Shown: positions 30,181 to 41,631 of the stretch, piece after piece | Layout: every line of letters begins with the position of its first letter | Numbering within the stretch: position 1 is the first letter of the stretch | Program-made: the position numbers and the translations under genes | NCBI GenBank assembly: GCA_005656395.1 | Contig: SRSI01000004.1 | Location: forward strand, 868,001 to 932,000 | DNA: 64,000 nucleotides | Direction: 5' to 3' | DNA from: Strongyloides papillosus | Lineage: Eukaryota; Nematoda; Chromadorea; Rhabditida; Strongyloididae | The notes under the pieces: model-generated | Told to the model about the DNA's origin: nothing | Database searches by the model: none | The model's input: only the letters and a program-made list of their open reading frames with translations

Positions 30181-30280
30181 TGTTTGAATGATGGATAGGT
30201 CATCGTTATTGATGTTATATAAAGTCTATTTTTGATTAAAATAAACAGTTGCGTATCACCTTTACTATTTTTTTCTAACA
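30181..30280 (+). repeat. Candidate 3' LTR of element D
   Basis: 100 bp from TGTTTGAATGATGG to TTTTTTCTAACA, directly after a G-rich polypurine tract. A TATA-like GTTATATAAAG is inside. The partner 5' LTR is not in the window, so the right end is inferred from the CTAACA terminus. Confidence 0.65.
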
Positions 30281-32664
30281 ACCTACCTAGTAATTTAGAT
30301 AACAGTACTTAAGAAAAAGAGCTGGAAAGTGTTAATGTTTCTCTCAAATCGGATTTAAACTAGCAAAAAAAAATAATTGAGAAATATTGTTAATTTACAC
30401 AGAAGAAAAAAATGGAAAAAATTTTGACAATTTAAGGAAAAATGCAAAAAAAAATTCGACCTATTAAAAAAATCAGCACTTATTCAAATTTTAAAATTAT
30501 CACGCGATAGCAAAAATTTTTAAACAACGCAAAATATTAGGTTGTCGTTTATTTTTTGTCGTTTTTTTACAAAGATATATATGTTTGACTGTTTAAATTA
30601 ATGTGACTTTTTTTAGTTTTGATATTTTTCATAACATTATGCTCATTTTAGATCCCAACTTGTTTTTTATTTTATAAAATACGTTATAAAAATTCAATTT
30701 CGTGTAAAATTATTCATGTTTTAATAAAGATCATTATTCTAAACAATCTATTAACAACAAAAAGTTTAAAAATTTCACAAAAATAATAATGAAAAGCAAT
30801 AATTATTTACTCACACAAAATATTATTAATTAAAAATATTATTTTAGTATTCGTTCTTATTTTCAATTAAAATATGTAAAAGTTATTTTTTTTACTATAA
30901 ATAAAAATCTATATTATTTTATAACTTTTCATAAGTTTGATTTTTAAAGATGATCTTTAAAAGACATTATGAAAAAAATTTCAAAAAATACAATTTATAA
31001 TAATTCAAACTATTGAAAAATATTAAAAAAAATGTACTGTAATATGTTAAAAATGTTTTTTTATAAAAGTGTTTGTAATTCTACATATAATTAAATTTCA
31101 ACCTTGTATTTTAATATGGATTGTAGAAAATAACTTATGTTTTAAAATAAAAATAATATACCAGAAAAATAGAAACTTATTTTAATAATTCTCTAAATGT
31201 TGTTTTAATTTTTCATATACAAAATAATCGCTATAAAATTAGGCGCAAATCAAGAAAATTCAAATTTTTTTTGGTGGGACAAATTTGTTACATTTTACGC
31301 AAACCTGTGTCCTTTTTTTGTGTGTTTTCTTAATATATATAGGCATATATGTACGATGATATATTTAAAATGATTGACGTGTATGTAACAGATATTTATT
31401 ATATTGTTGAATGAATGCTAAATATATTCGGATTAAACCATTTCTATATCGGTTAGAAAAACAGGAGAGAAAATTTTAAAATAAATTCGAAGATATTCTA
31501 ATTTACCTCGCTTAAAATAACCTAAAATGACCACCATTTTAATGTTTTTTTTAAAATAGATAGTGATTTTAGTAAAATCATAAAGTATAACGTACTAGTA
31601 AGAATTTTAAAAAAATTACAGTATTGTTAAATGTTTAAAAGAAGTGTACTTTATGCTAAATATGTTTTAAGGTCGTAATAAGTAAAATCAATATGTATAT
31701 ACGATAAAAACAAAAGGACTACGAGCTCCTACAACTTTTTTCATAGAATCTGAAAAAACAAAAAAATATTCTGCTATATATAGTTCAAAAAGGTTTACAG
31801 AACCTAGAAACCATTTTCGACAACGTTGAAATAAAAAAACTTCGAGAAAATTGTACATACTTATCAGATTGCAAAACGAAAAATTGCATATTTATGGAAA
31901 TTTTAACATTTTGTAAAGCTTCCAAATTTATGTTGAATGTTTATATACAATTAGTAATTCAATAATTTTAGAAAAAGTAGTTTGCTACATACACAAAAGT
32001 TATAAAACAGATAGTTTACGGAAAAAATAATAGAAATATAATCATATATCGGTAACACAGATACATGATAAAAATATTTCTATTCTTTCAAATAATAAGA
32101 AACGTAGAGTAATTCAAGAATTTTATAATGATAATATTCCAAGACATACTATCGTGTATCATGAACTAAAAAGTTTCGAAAATAATGAAATGCAATGCTT
32201 AATTACTGAGTGAATCTCCGGATTACCTAAAAACTATTGATGATAATAACGCAATAATTTTTGTGGAAACGAACACAAAGTACGAAAATTTATTTCAAAA
32301 ATCAAATCTAAATTTTTTTTACAATACTTTTTCTAGTACTTCTGATCAAAATTTATATGTTTAGTAAGTAGATAAATGCGCGTCTGAATTTATACTAAAC
32401 ATAAGTGAAATTTTATTTGTATAATTACTAAAATATAAATAAAATTATTAAAGAAACAATTATAATAAATTTTAAAATTAATGACACATTTGTAGAAGAA
32501 AGGTTCTAATGTATTAAATCAAAGACGCGAAATATTACCAATCATATTTAAACAATATATTTTTCGTTTGTTACTCTTCCTTTTTCAAGATTCTGCTTCA
32601 TAAGATAATTTTGACCGCAACAAACATTACAAAAGGTAATCAAAAACTGTAATTTATATGTGTA
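30281..32664. other. 2.4 kb AT-rich, no gene seen
   Basis: Very AT-rich with homopolymer runs and no recognisable coding, RNA or terminal-repeat signal. It lies between element D and the second mariner M2 copy. Confidence 0.5.
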
Positions 32665-33579
32665 TTAGATTGGTGCATAAATAATGGCCGCAAATTCTTA
32701 CTACAATTTTTCATTGTAAAAAAATAAAATAAATAAATTCATATTAAAACAGTCTTTATGTAGAAATGTAGGAAGACTTGCCCTGATAACATTTTGCATA
32801 TTACCTCGATTTAAAAATTAATTTTAAAAAAGTTATGTCCAATCTTAAAGATGTTGTCAAAAAGAGAATTACATGTAATTTTCTTACATGGGTTCAAACT
32901 TAGATGTAATAGAGTTGAAGCATATTGAAATAAAGTGAATGCATAGGGGGAAGGGTCAACTTCTGAACGGTATTTGCATCGGTGGTTTGAGAAATTCCAA
33001 GGGGTTAATTTTGATCTCAATAATAAAGAGGATAAAAGAGGACCCTTTACTACCAATACTCAGAATTAATGGAAGATTATCGAGCTAAATCTAAAGCAAT
33101 GACCAAGAGAGTTAAAATATATTGAAAGAAGCTTGAGAAAATTAGTGGAAAACTAAAGAAAATCATCCGACTTTAAAAATAGGAATAACCCAATATTATA
33201 GAATGACAAGATAAGATGCCATTTTTCGAAACTAGTATTAAAAAAACTTGATAAATTGAAATATGGAGCTCTATCTTACCCTACATACTCCCCTGATCTC
33301 TTTCTTACAATTTTCGATTTGTTTGAGCATTTGGATGTATTTTTTAAGAATAAATTGTTTAAGAATCAGGAGTCGGCAGAAAGCGATCTCAGTGACTTTT
33401 TATTAAATCCAAAAGTCCTGAATCTTATAAAGCGGGGATTCAAAAGCTGTTAGAACGTTGAGAAAAATGTGTAGATTCTAACGAATATATTTTCCATTAA
33501 TTTACTTAACATAAACTTAAAGAAATATTGTCTTAATTCATTTTTTCTCTCCGTGGCCATTATTTATGCACCAACCTAA
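32665..33579 (+). mobile_element. Short mariner (family M2), copy 2
   Basis: 915 bp with ends TTAGATTGGTGCATAAATA and an inverse ending TATGCACCAACCTAA, TA on both sides. The interior reads, on the plus strand, the same transposase relics as copy 1, including an identical 65-residue C-terminal frame (33,256-33,453). Both ends differ from copy 1 in the same bases (GGTGCAT here, GAGGAAT there). The TTAGGTTGGTGCA-like end resembles vertebrate and insect mariners of the Hsmar1/cecropia type. Confidence 0.85.
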
Positions 33580-33928
33580 TAATATACGTAAATAAGTACA
33601 ATAATGTAAATAACATCGGAAAGACGAATATTACTGTTTTACCTTGATACATAAGTTTTTCTAAAACAAATATAGAAAAAAACATATACGGAACGTAAAG
33701 TTAGTAAAACATAAAGCACTTAGAATTTCATGCTTCTGCATGTACTCTCAATTGTCGTTTGCTATTAATGTAAACGCTTGATCAAGTATAGAAATATGTT
33801 CGCATTTCCAATTCTGTAAATGGACGGTTTTCGAGATTTGGCATGTGGAGCAATGACTAACCACATTTTCAATAAATTATAGAACTTTTTAGTCTAATGA
33901 CAGTTATTTTTACAAATGAATAAATTCA

Positions 33929-34225
33929 TTACACGCCGAAATAACTATTGTTTTTTCGAATCATAAAAACCGTGTCACGATATAGTGATTTAGAAGGAAA
34001 TAAAAGAAAGATATCACCGATATTATTTCGAGTTACAGTAAAGATAACGGCACTGAGTAACACTTTATTAGAGTCAAGTTCAATATTTTTTTTCTTTTGT
34101 TCATTGAGCAATCTTTCAATAAATAAATGGTAGAGATTTTCCTTACTTTCGTTTGAATTAGAAATGCGAAAAGATTTAATTTTAGTAACGTTGAGAGGAT
34201 TCTTAGTTGAATAATTATGTTTCAT
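33929..34225 (-). CDS. Hypothetical 98-residue protein
   Basis: An ATG-to-stop frame that I do not recognise. It is basic in the middle (NEQKKKNIELDSNK) with a hydrophobic stretch LLSAVIFTVTRNNIGDIFLLF. A TATA-like TTTTATAGC lies about 30 bp upstream of the ATG on the minus strand. It sits between a mariner copy and a foldback element, with no repeat seen in it. Length and AT-rich context leave chance or a gene remnant as real options. Confidence 0.35.
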   Translation of the reverse strand: MKHNYSTKNPLNVTKIKSFRISNSNESKENLYHLFIERLLNEQKKKNIELDSNKVLLSAVIFTVTRNNIGDIFLLFPSKSLYRDTVFMIRKNNSYFGV

Positions 34226-34953
34226 ATTAAATATTTTGTATTAAAAGTAGAAAAGCTATAAAAGCGTTTTATACAGGGTGGCCCACGTAAGACTTCCCAG
34301 ACATTTGCACATAAATCTTCGCGCATATATAAGCTACAAACATGGTATTATAATCATTTTGTAGCTGAGATATATGCCATTCTAAATCTATAGACATACT
34401 AACAAAACGTGGATTCCATGCGCAGGTATGGAATTTCGAAATTTAGGTACATTTTTCGAATTTCATCAACTGTAACTTTTTTATTTGAAAAGAGTTTTTA
34501 ATTATTGTTGCATATTCTGAAAGTACAAAGTCTTTTGTACTAACTCTCAAAATTATATAAAAATTGAAGTCCGGCAACTTTGTTTAATTTTTAAATAAAA
34601 GTTAAAAAATTTGATTTTTGCTAAAAAATCGACGTTTTTTAAAAATAAAATTTTAATCATATAATTTTTAAAAATGCTTTATTAGTATTCTGATAGAGTA
34701 AGCAAAGCTCTATCGAATGAGTATATGACCGTTCTGAGCGGTTGACTTTGAAAGAAGTTATGATTTGCCAAAGTCAACTTTTTGACACTTTCATTTGAAA
34801 GTTAAAATACAAATAATATTTTCCCCGATCTTTATGGTAACCTAATAGCAATAATAACACTACTTATCCATATCAGTTTACAGATTATTATTTGTTTGTT
34901 CATAAATTGTCTAAAGAACTGAAATATTCTTTATCACCCAAATTCAAGAAAAA

Positions 34954-35098
34954 TGTTATATTGAAATTTAAAGATAATTTAAATATTAAATATATTATAT
35001 ATTGTACGTGTTTTGAGATAATAAATGAATGACTCGTTCATCCACATTCACATATTTAATTAATACTTGGAGGGACCTTCTCGGCCTCCAAGATAACA
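34954..35098 (+). repeat. 5' LTR of element C
   Basis: 145 bp. TATA-like TATATTATATATTG is at about 34,988, roughly 30-40 bp before the first in-frame ATG (35,029). From that ATG the LTR is open reading frame to its end. It contains an inverted motif GGAGG..CTTCTCGG..CCTCC. Confidence 0.94.
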
Positions 35099-38000
35099 TG
35101 GAGGTTCCACCGTCGACGACGGAATGGTTACAAAACGGTCGGTTGAGAAAAACAAAACTGGCTGAAACTATTAAGGACAACATGGAAGTATTGAAGCAGA
35201 CATCAACGGAATTCCAAAATGTTTTTTGGTTTCTTACTGAACAGACCTTCAATGCGGCAAAAAATATGGAAGATTTCAAACATGAAGTAGATACTTCATG
35301 TAGTTCATTGAAATCGTCAAATTTAAATATTACATCAAGAATAAAAGAATTAACAAATTTGAATATGTTCTATGATGGTGATATAAGAGAATTTATATCT
35401 AAAGTAGAAACAGTTTGTGATACAGATGAAGAAAGACTACTGATCACACCCTCTTACCTTAAAGGAATAGCAAAATCAGCATGGCGCAGCATTCCTGATA
35501 AATCTGATTGGCAAATAGTAAAAGAAAAATTGATCAATGCTATAGATCCCAGTTCAGGAAAGAAAAGTTCATTAGAGTTAAAAAATGAAATAATAAAAAT
35601 GACTCCACGAGATAAAGAAACTGGAAGATATTTCTTAATTAGAGTACAGGAGAAAATAACCTTAGCACAAGAAGAACTTAAAAAATGTTGGTCTTGTGAT
35701 GAACAAGCTGAATTACTACTCCAAGCTCTACAAAATACTTCTTATGGTAACATATTAACGAGAAAGACTAAAGAGAATGATCTTGACTATGCTGAAATTG
35801 CTGATGCTTTCCTAACTTTAGGTAGAGAAACATATGTTAAGAAAAAATTCTCTATAAATGAAAACAATTTTAAAAAAGATCCAAAAAGAGACTTCAATAA
35901 AGACTTTAAAAAGAATAAGAAAGGGTTTAAGAAGAAACCTTCATATAATAAAGTAAATCATATTACCGCATCTTCCGATGAGGAAGAATTATTGTCATCT
36001 TCTGAAATAAATAAAATTGAACATTATATTTGTTGTTTAGTAGGAAATACACCAATTGTTGAGATATTTTTACATGGTATTACTCAAAAAGCACTGATAG
36101 ATACAGGTGCAACAACATCAGTGTTATCAGTTAAATTATTTAACATGTTACTGGATTATTCAAAAAATAAAAATATTAAGAAATTTACATACAGACCAAA
36201 ATGTCCAGTAATAATTCGTAATGCTAGTGGTAAAGAAATAAAATCGTTTGGCATAGTTTCACTAAAATTTGGTAAAACTAATAAAAAATCTAGTAAAACT
36301 GATTTCATAGTTGCAGATTTGGCAAAAGATATTGATATTATCATTGGTACAAATTTAATATTTTCAAAAAATAATAAATGGATATTAAAAGCACTCAATA
36401 ATATACAATTATCAGAAAAATTAACACATACTGTTAATAAAATTTCAATATTTGACAAATATCCAACAATAATAGCATCCGATGATTACAATAAGCCTTC
36501 AGAAATAATAGAACCTGTAGCTTTAGAGTTAAATGACCAGGTTATCATAAAAGAAAAGGCACGACCAATACCATTTGCTGTAAAAGATAAAGTTAATTCA
36601 ATGATAAAACAGATGGTCAATGCCGGAATTTTAGAAAAATCAAAAAGTCCGTATTCTAATCCAGCTTTAATCATAAATAAAGATGGAAAATTACGTTTAG
36701 TTTTAGATAGCAGAAAATTAAATTCCATATTAAAAAAGAATTCCATACCACTACCAAGAATACAAGACACCATATATAAAATGGGTAGTAAATCTATGTT
36801 CTGTTGTTTAGACTTGGCAAAAGGTTATTTACAAGTACCTCTAACTCAATCATCACGTCAGTTAACAGCATTCTCCATTCCAGGAGTAGGACATTACCAA
36901 TTTTGTTCTTTACCTTTAGGTCTAACAGTGGCACCAGGCGAGTTTCAAGCTCGGATGGAACATATATTTAGAAAACAAATTGATGATGGTAATGTTGTAA
37001 TTTATATTGACGACATATTGATTGCTGGGAATTCAAAACAAGAGTGTGAAATCATCCTGCATGAGGTATTATCCATACTTGATAAATATCAGTTGAAATT
37101 AAATCCTTCAAAATGTCAACTTTTTCAAACACGAATAACATATCTTGGTGTAGAATTAGGTAATGGTACAGTTAAAATCTCTGAGAAAAATTCAAACAAA
37201 TTTCTAAACTTTAGTACACCAACGACCAAGAAACAATTAGCTAGTTTTAATGGTCTATTTAATTATTTTCGTTTCTATATTCCACAAGCAGCTACCTTAT
37301 TAAAACCACTAAAAGATGCTGAAAATCGTGAAAAATTTCAATGGTTACCAAATGATGAATTAGCATTCCAAAAATGTAAAGATGCTATAAGAGATGCAAA
37401 AATATTACATTCTCCGAACATGGCTACAGCTTTGAGTAATAAAGAAAGTTTCACACTGTGTACTGATGCAAGCGGGGATGCCATTGGTAGTGTACTTTTA
37501 CAGAATCACAAAGTAGTTGGTTTCTACAGTCGTACATTGAAAGGAGCAGAACGTAATTACGTGGCGTTGGATTTGGAAGCTCTTGCTATACTATCATCGT
37601 TGAAACATTTCAAAGTATTGTTGTATGGTTTACCTATAACCATAATAACTGACCATAAGCCACTGACTTTCTTACTAACGAAGAAAGATCTTTCAGCAAG
37701 GCTAACAAAATGGATGATTCAGTTACAAGCTTTCCAACTAAACATTGTCTACTCACCAGGGAAGGAGAACTATGTAGCAGATTGCCTAAGCCGTTGTATT
37801 CAACCAGAACCAATATCTCCTCAAGACGATGTTGAAGAATTTCCTGAAGAACATATCATAGCTATTGAAACAACTACAGCAATGTTAAATAAACCTTGGA
37901 CAAACTTACCAAATAGAATGGAGTGGTCAGCCTTTCAAGAATCCGATAATAAGTTGAATCAATTGATGAAGGCAATAAAAAATGACGAGTGGTCTATTTC

Positions 38001-38994
38001 AACATCATCTCCAGAGATGAACTTCTTATTAAAACAGAAATCAAATTTGATCATTAATGATAAACATCAATTGACTACCAAAGATGGTAAACTTATTTTA
38101 TCACATACATTGGCCAATAAAGTTGCACTATTTTGTCATAAGAATCATGAGAGTTATTCCAATATCTTACAAAGAATGAATAAACGGTTTATAACCTACC
38201 AATTACCCTCACTGATACAAAATATAATTCGTTCATGTTCAATATGTCAGATTACATATCAGAAACGTTCAAAGACGCATAATTGGAAAGAGTGTACAAA
38301 ACCATTACAACGCGGTCATTTGGATATTGGGCACTGTTCTTTATATAAAAGTGATTTTTTTGTACTGAAAGATAGTTTTAGTAATTTTTTGTTCGCTGAT
38401 TGGATTCCTAAACAAGACGCTAGTACAATTTGCAATAAACTACAAAGAATCTTCGAACTTACAGGTGCTTGGTCAGAACTGGTCTTGGATAATCAAACAA
38501 GTCTAGCTGGTAATCATATGAGACAATTTCTCTCAAGTTTTGGAACAAAACACACATTAAGCATTGTCAAACAACACAACACCAACGGTGCGGCAGAACG
38601 TGCAATACGAAGTATCAAAGATCAACTATACAAAGAAAAAACTCTTGGGAATGGTAAGGAAATGGCATTGAGAAATACCTTAACCAGATTACGATGCAAT
38701 CCTTATAAAGATGGTACACCTTATACTAAATTCTACAATGATCCTGAACGACTACCAAACAAAACTTTAGAATTATCCTTAGACATAGGAACCAAAGAGG
38801 AAATTTTTTCTCCACCATTGGATGGCTATTTTCAAAGGAAACCAGATATTAATAAACAATGGTCTAAAGCAAAAATTTTAAAGAAACTCTCAAAACACAC
38901 ATACTTAATTGAAGATATTATTGATGGTACTCATCATATTAGAACAGATAAATGTACAAAAATCATACACAAACCTAGTGGAAAAACTTTTTAG
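35029..38994 (+). CDS. Gag-Pol polyprotein of element C
   Basis: 1,321 residues in one frame. The first ATG lies in the LTR, and a second in-frame ATG (35,098) spans the LTR/primer-site junction; which one is used is unknown. Gag has no CCHC knuckle and ends in a lysine-rich tract (FNKDFKKNKKGFKKK). The protease is LIDTGATTSVLS (about 357). RT has CCLDLAKGYLQVPL and YIDD (about 658). RNase H is canonical: D in TDASGD (811), E in DLEALAI, D in ITDHKPL, D in VADCLSR. The integrase has HKNH/CSIC zinc ligands, D in HLDIGH (about 1,097), D in LDNQTS (1,153) and E in GAAERAI (1,189). It has a normal single RNase H, unlike A and D. Confidence 0.95.
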   Translation: MTRSSTFTYLINTWRDLLGLQDNMEVPPSTTEWLQNGRLRKTKLAETIKDNMEVLKQTSTEFQNVFWFLTEQTFNAAKNMEDFKHEVDTSCSSLKSSNLNITSRIKELTNLNMFYDGDIREFISKVETVCDTDEERLLITPSYLKGIAKSAWRSIPDKSDWQIVKEKLINAIDPSSGKKSSLELKNEIIKMTPRDKETGRYFLIRVQEKITLAQEELKKCWSCDEQAELLLQALQNTSYGNILTRKTKENDLDYAEIADAFLTLGRETYVKKKFSINENNFKKDPKRDFNKDFKKNKKGFKKKPSYNKVNHITASSDEEELLSSSEINKIEHYICCLVGNTPIVEIFLHGITQKALIDTGATTSVLSVKLFNMLLDYSKNKNIKKFTYRPKCPVIIRNASGKEIKSFGIVSLKFGKTNKKSSKTDFIVADLAKDIDIIIGTNLIFSKNNKWILKALNNIQLSEKLTHTVNKISIFDKYPTIIASDDYNKPSEIIEPVALELNDQVIIKEKARPIPFAVKDKVNSMIKQMVNAGILEKSKSPYSNPALIINKDGKLRLVLDSRKLNSILKKNSIPLPRIQDTIYKMGSKSMFCCLDLAKGYLQVPLTQSSRQLTAFSIPGVGHYQFCSLPLGLTVAPGEFQARMEHIFRKQIDDGNVVIYIDDILIAGNSKQECEIILHEVLSILDKYQLKLNPSKCQLFQTRITYLGVELGNGTVKISEKNSNKFLNFSTPTTKKQLASFNGLFNYFRFYIPQAATLLKPLKDAENREKFQWLPNDELAFQKCKDAIRDAKILHSPNMATALSNKESFTLCTDASGDAIGSVLLQNHKVVGFYSRTLKGAERNYVALDLEALAILSSLKHFKVLLYGLPITIITDHKPLTFLLTKKDLSARLTKWMIQLQAFQLNIVYSPGKENYVADCLSRCIQPEPISPQDDVEEFPEEHIIAIETTTAMLNKPWTNLPNRMEWSAFQESDNKLNQLMKAIKNDEWSISTSSPEMNFLLKQKSNLIINDKHQLTTKDGKLILSHTLANKVALFCHKNHESYSNILQRMNKRFITYQLPSLIQNIIRSCSICQITYQKRSKTHNWKECTKPLQRGHLDIGHCSLYKSDFFVLKDSFSNFLFADWIPKQDASTICNKLQRIFELTGAWSELVLDNQTSLAGNHMRQFLSSFGTKHTLSIVKQHNTNGAAERAIRSIKDQLYKEKTLGNGKEMALRNTLTRLRCNPYKDGTPYTKFYNDPERLPNKTLELSLDIGTKEEIFSPPLDGYFQRKPDINKQWSKAKILKKLSKHTYLIEDIIDGTHHIRTDKCTKIIHKPSGKTF
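35099..35116 (+). other. Primer-binding site of element C
   Basis: TGGAGGTTCCACCGTCGA follows the LTR without spacer; with the last LTR base it forms ATGGAG. The tRNA primer is not identified. The stretch is partly self-complementary (GGAGGTTCCACC). Confidence 0.6.
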
Positions 38995-39016
38995 TGTTAC
39001 AAAAAAGTAGCGGGGA

Positions 39017-39161
39017 TGTTATATTGAAATTTAAAGATAATTTAAATATTAAATATATTATATATTGTACGTGTTTTGAGATAATAAATGAATGACTCGT
39101 TCATCCACATTCACATATTTAATTAATACTTGGAGGGACCTTCTCGGCCTCCAAGATAACA
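39017..39161 (+). repeat. 3' LTR of element C
   Basis: 145 bp, identical to the 5' copy by eye, preceded by GTAGCGGGGA as polypurine tract. Confidence 0.94.
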
Positions 39162-40002
39162 AAAAAAATAATTTTTCTAATATTTTCACACAATTTACAA
39201 TTGTTTTAAACTATTTTGTATAGATATTACTCTGTAAGAGCAATTATAATGTGTTTTTTTAATCTTTTGTATATCCACTCATATTCTCATGCCCTTTATT
39301 TTTAAAATATGAGCAAGTTTTTATAAAATAAGAGCAATATTTTTAATACTTTTGAAAATAAAACATAATCCGTGCCCAAAAATTTAAGAAAGATTGACAT
39401 ATTTTCTTTTTTTTAATAGCATTATTGTAAAAAATGCTCAATTTTTGACTATTCGTAACTTTCTTCAAACTCAATTAAATTTAGTGACACTACTTATTCG
39501 ATAGAGCTTTGCTTACTCTATCAGAATATCAATAAAAAATTTTTGAAAACTACCTGATTAAATTTTTATTCTTAAAAAACATCGATTTTTTGGAAAAAAT
39601 CAAGATTTTTAACTTTTATTTAAAAATTAAACATGGTTGCCAGACTTTATTTTTTATATAATTTTGAGAGTTAGTACAAAAGACTTTGTTCTTTTAGAAT
39701 ATGCAACAATAATTAAAAACTCTTTTCAAATAAAAAAGTTACAGTTGATGAAAGTCGAAAAATGTACCTAAATTTCGAAATTCCATACCTGCGCCTGGAA
39801 TCCACGTTTCGTTGTGGAATCTATATATTTAGCATCATATGTATCTAAGCTACAAAATGAGTATAATGCTATATTTGTAGCTTATCTACACGCAGAGCTA
39901 CATATGCAAATGTCTGGGGAGTCTTACGTGGGCCACCCTGTATAAAAAAACGATATAATGTGAAGTTACAGAAAAATGTTAGACAAATTTATATGCACTA
40001 TA

Positions 40003-40558
40003 CAGGGTGATTTTTTTTAAAAGTATAGTAGGCAAAATTTGGAGATATATTTTACTTTTCAAAAATATTAAAAAAAGTGATGCGACTTCAAAAGTAAAAT
40101 TGATGAGCCAAATAATTGGAGTTATAAAAATCAAGCTAGTTATTTAAAAACATCCGAACAAAAAATAAAGAATGATAATCAGGTGAACAGTTATAAAATA
40201 TAAAAATATATTATGGTTCCTTACATTTTATGTTGTAAATTTTAAAAAAAATCTTAATATTTATTTATTTCTTACGTATAATTATAAAATTAAGAAATTT
40301 TTATACTAAATCTTAGTAAAAAAAAGATTTTTCTTTATCAAGAAATATAAAGTATGTTTATTCTATGTTATCAATAATAAATTTTGACAAATTTTAACTA
40401 CTTTTTAACATTTTTTGTTCTTACTATTTTTTTTGTCGCTACGCATGTATCAAATTCTAATTAATTTGCTAGTTTAGTCGCAACGCAACAGTTATTTTTT
40501 ACTAAAAAAATATAGTGTTACGAATTTTGTCTACTATACTTTTAAAAAAACCACCTTG
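40003..40558. mobile_element. MITE with CAGGGTG-type ends
   Basis: Left end CAGGGTGATTTTTTTTAAAA and inverse right end (reading inward CAAGGTGGTTTTTTTAAAA), each continuing with GTATAGTAG.CAAAATT. TA precedes the left end; the right TA has decayed. No coding capacity. It lies 60 bp from the foldback element and shares its CAGGGTG terminus type. Confidence 0.7.
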
Positions 40559-41271
40559 TTTTTCACCATATAAAATCTGCAACTGAATTCAATGAAAAAT
40601 TTTATCTACACAAAATATCAAGTGTATCTTTTTAATCTTTATTTGTTTATTGCAATCAACATTGTCATTATATTTTCAAGTTTAGTACATTATCTTAAGA
40701 AAAATCATTTTAGCCATTTCATGTAAATTTATATTATAACTCTCGCTTTTAATATTATATTATATTAGTGTTGTAAATCCAATGTGTTTAACTTATATCT
40801 ACATAGTATCTCAGAATAAAAAAACTTTTAATTATATTGATTATTCGTATTATGCTTACATATGTTTTATTTACTTTAATGATCTTGAACGTAATTAATT
40901 AAAAAATTTTTTCAAACGTTAATGAAATAAATTGGAACTTAAGAATAAGAATTAAACATTATAATATATAAATTGATCAAAATTAGACTACGTTAGGAAC
41001 TAAAAGAATTATGATAATGTCTATAAAAAAATCCTAAACTTACAGTTTAGAAAATGAAGCAAAAGCCAGGTGAAGAATAACATGCAATTGGTTATTTTAA
41101 ATGAAATAATTGACTGCGCACGTTTAGCATATTATATACTTCCACTGTTTCTTTTCTCATGCAATATGTGCTGGTAAAAAGCGAATTCTCTTCCAATAAT
41201 TGTGTAAGATGATCATACATTACTAACTCTTCTAAAAGTATGGAAGCATGTACTAATAATGTAATCATATT
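40559..41271. other. AT-rich sequence, no gene seen
   Basis: Nothing recognised between the two MITEs. Confidence 0.45.
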
Positions 41272-41631
41272 TTAACCCTTTCGCGCCCGGAGATTTTTCT
41301 CTTTGTATTACGCACTCATCTGTGTGTAAAATAGAAGGAGTACTTTCACATAGAATAAAAGTTGACAACAGATTGGTAATATATTTCTTTAATGAAAATT
41401 AATATTTATGAAATAAAAATAAACAAAAAGTACAATTGTTAATGTATTTATATCTATTTTTTTTATTATCTTTAATTCATTTCTTTCTTCCCCTCTTTTT
41501 TTAATATACGTATTTTATATCACTGGAAATAACTTTATTCCAAAATTTCCCCTCTCAGTACAAATTACCACTATGCATTAACATTTTTGTTTATGACGCA
41601 TATATGCGTCATCCGGGTGTGAAAGGGTTAA
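41272..41631. mobile_element. piggyBac-like MITE, family 1, second copy
   Basis: Ends TTAACCCTTTCGCGCCCGG and inverse CCGGGTGTGAAAGGGTTAA. The interior shares with 19,418-19,788 the stretches TTTGTATTACGCACTCAT and ATGACGCATATATGCGTCAT at the same relative places. TTAA at both edges. No coding capacity. Confidence 0.87.

Larger units (their letters stand above)
26738..30280 (+). mobile_element. LTR retrotransposon D, 5'-truncated relative of element A
   Basis: The sequence begins abruptly 13 bp from the mariner copy 1 edge, within the region preceding RT, so gag, protease and the 5' LTR are missing. It ends with a clear polypurine tract CAAAGGGGGA (30,171-30,180) and a 100-bp candidate 3' LTR starting TGTTTG and ending CTAACA (30,181-30,280). 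Domain order is the same as in A: RT, degenerate RNase H, integrase, C-terminal RNase H. Several stops and two frameshifts show it is old. Confidence 0.8.
34954..39161 (+). mobile_element. LTR retrotransposon C (Ty3/Gypsy), intact
   Basis: 4,208 bp with identical 145-bp LTRs (34,954-35,098 and 39,017-39,161; TGTTATATTG to AGATAACA) and an AAAAA duplication on each side. The primer site starts directly after the LTR. A polypurine tract TAGCGGGGA precedes the 3' LTR. One uninterrupted frame encodes all domains. It sits inside the foldback element 34,274-39,940. Identical LTRs and an intact frame mark it as recent and possibly active. Confidence 0.95.
34274..39940. mobile_element. Foldback-type DNA element with ~0.5-kb inverted repeats, interrupted by LTR element C
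   Basis: The left end CAGGGTGGCCCACGTAAGAC (34,274) is matched in inverse by GTCTTACGTGGGCCACCCTG ending at 39,940, with TA on both outer sides. The similarity continues inward for about 500 bp, through CGTGGATTCCA, GGTATGGAATTTCGAAATTT and AGAGTAAGCAAAGCTCTATCGAAT. Only AT-rich, non-coding DNA remains between the arms once element C (34,954-39,161) is set aside, giving an original element of about 1.5 kb. TA targets and CAGGGTG ends are typical of Tc1/mariner-related non-autonomous elements. Confidence 0.8.

Noticed and set aside
25812..33579. Inverted mariners as ends of a composite transposon carrying element D
   Set aside because: Each copy has its own TA on both sides and shows no sign of moving as a unit. 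D belongs to another mechanism and is decayed.
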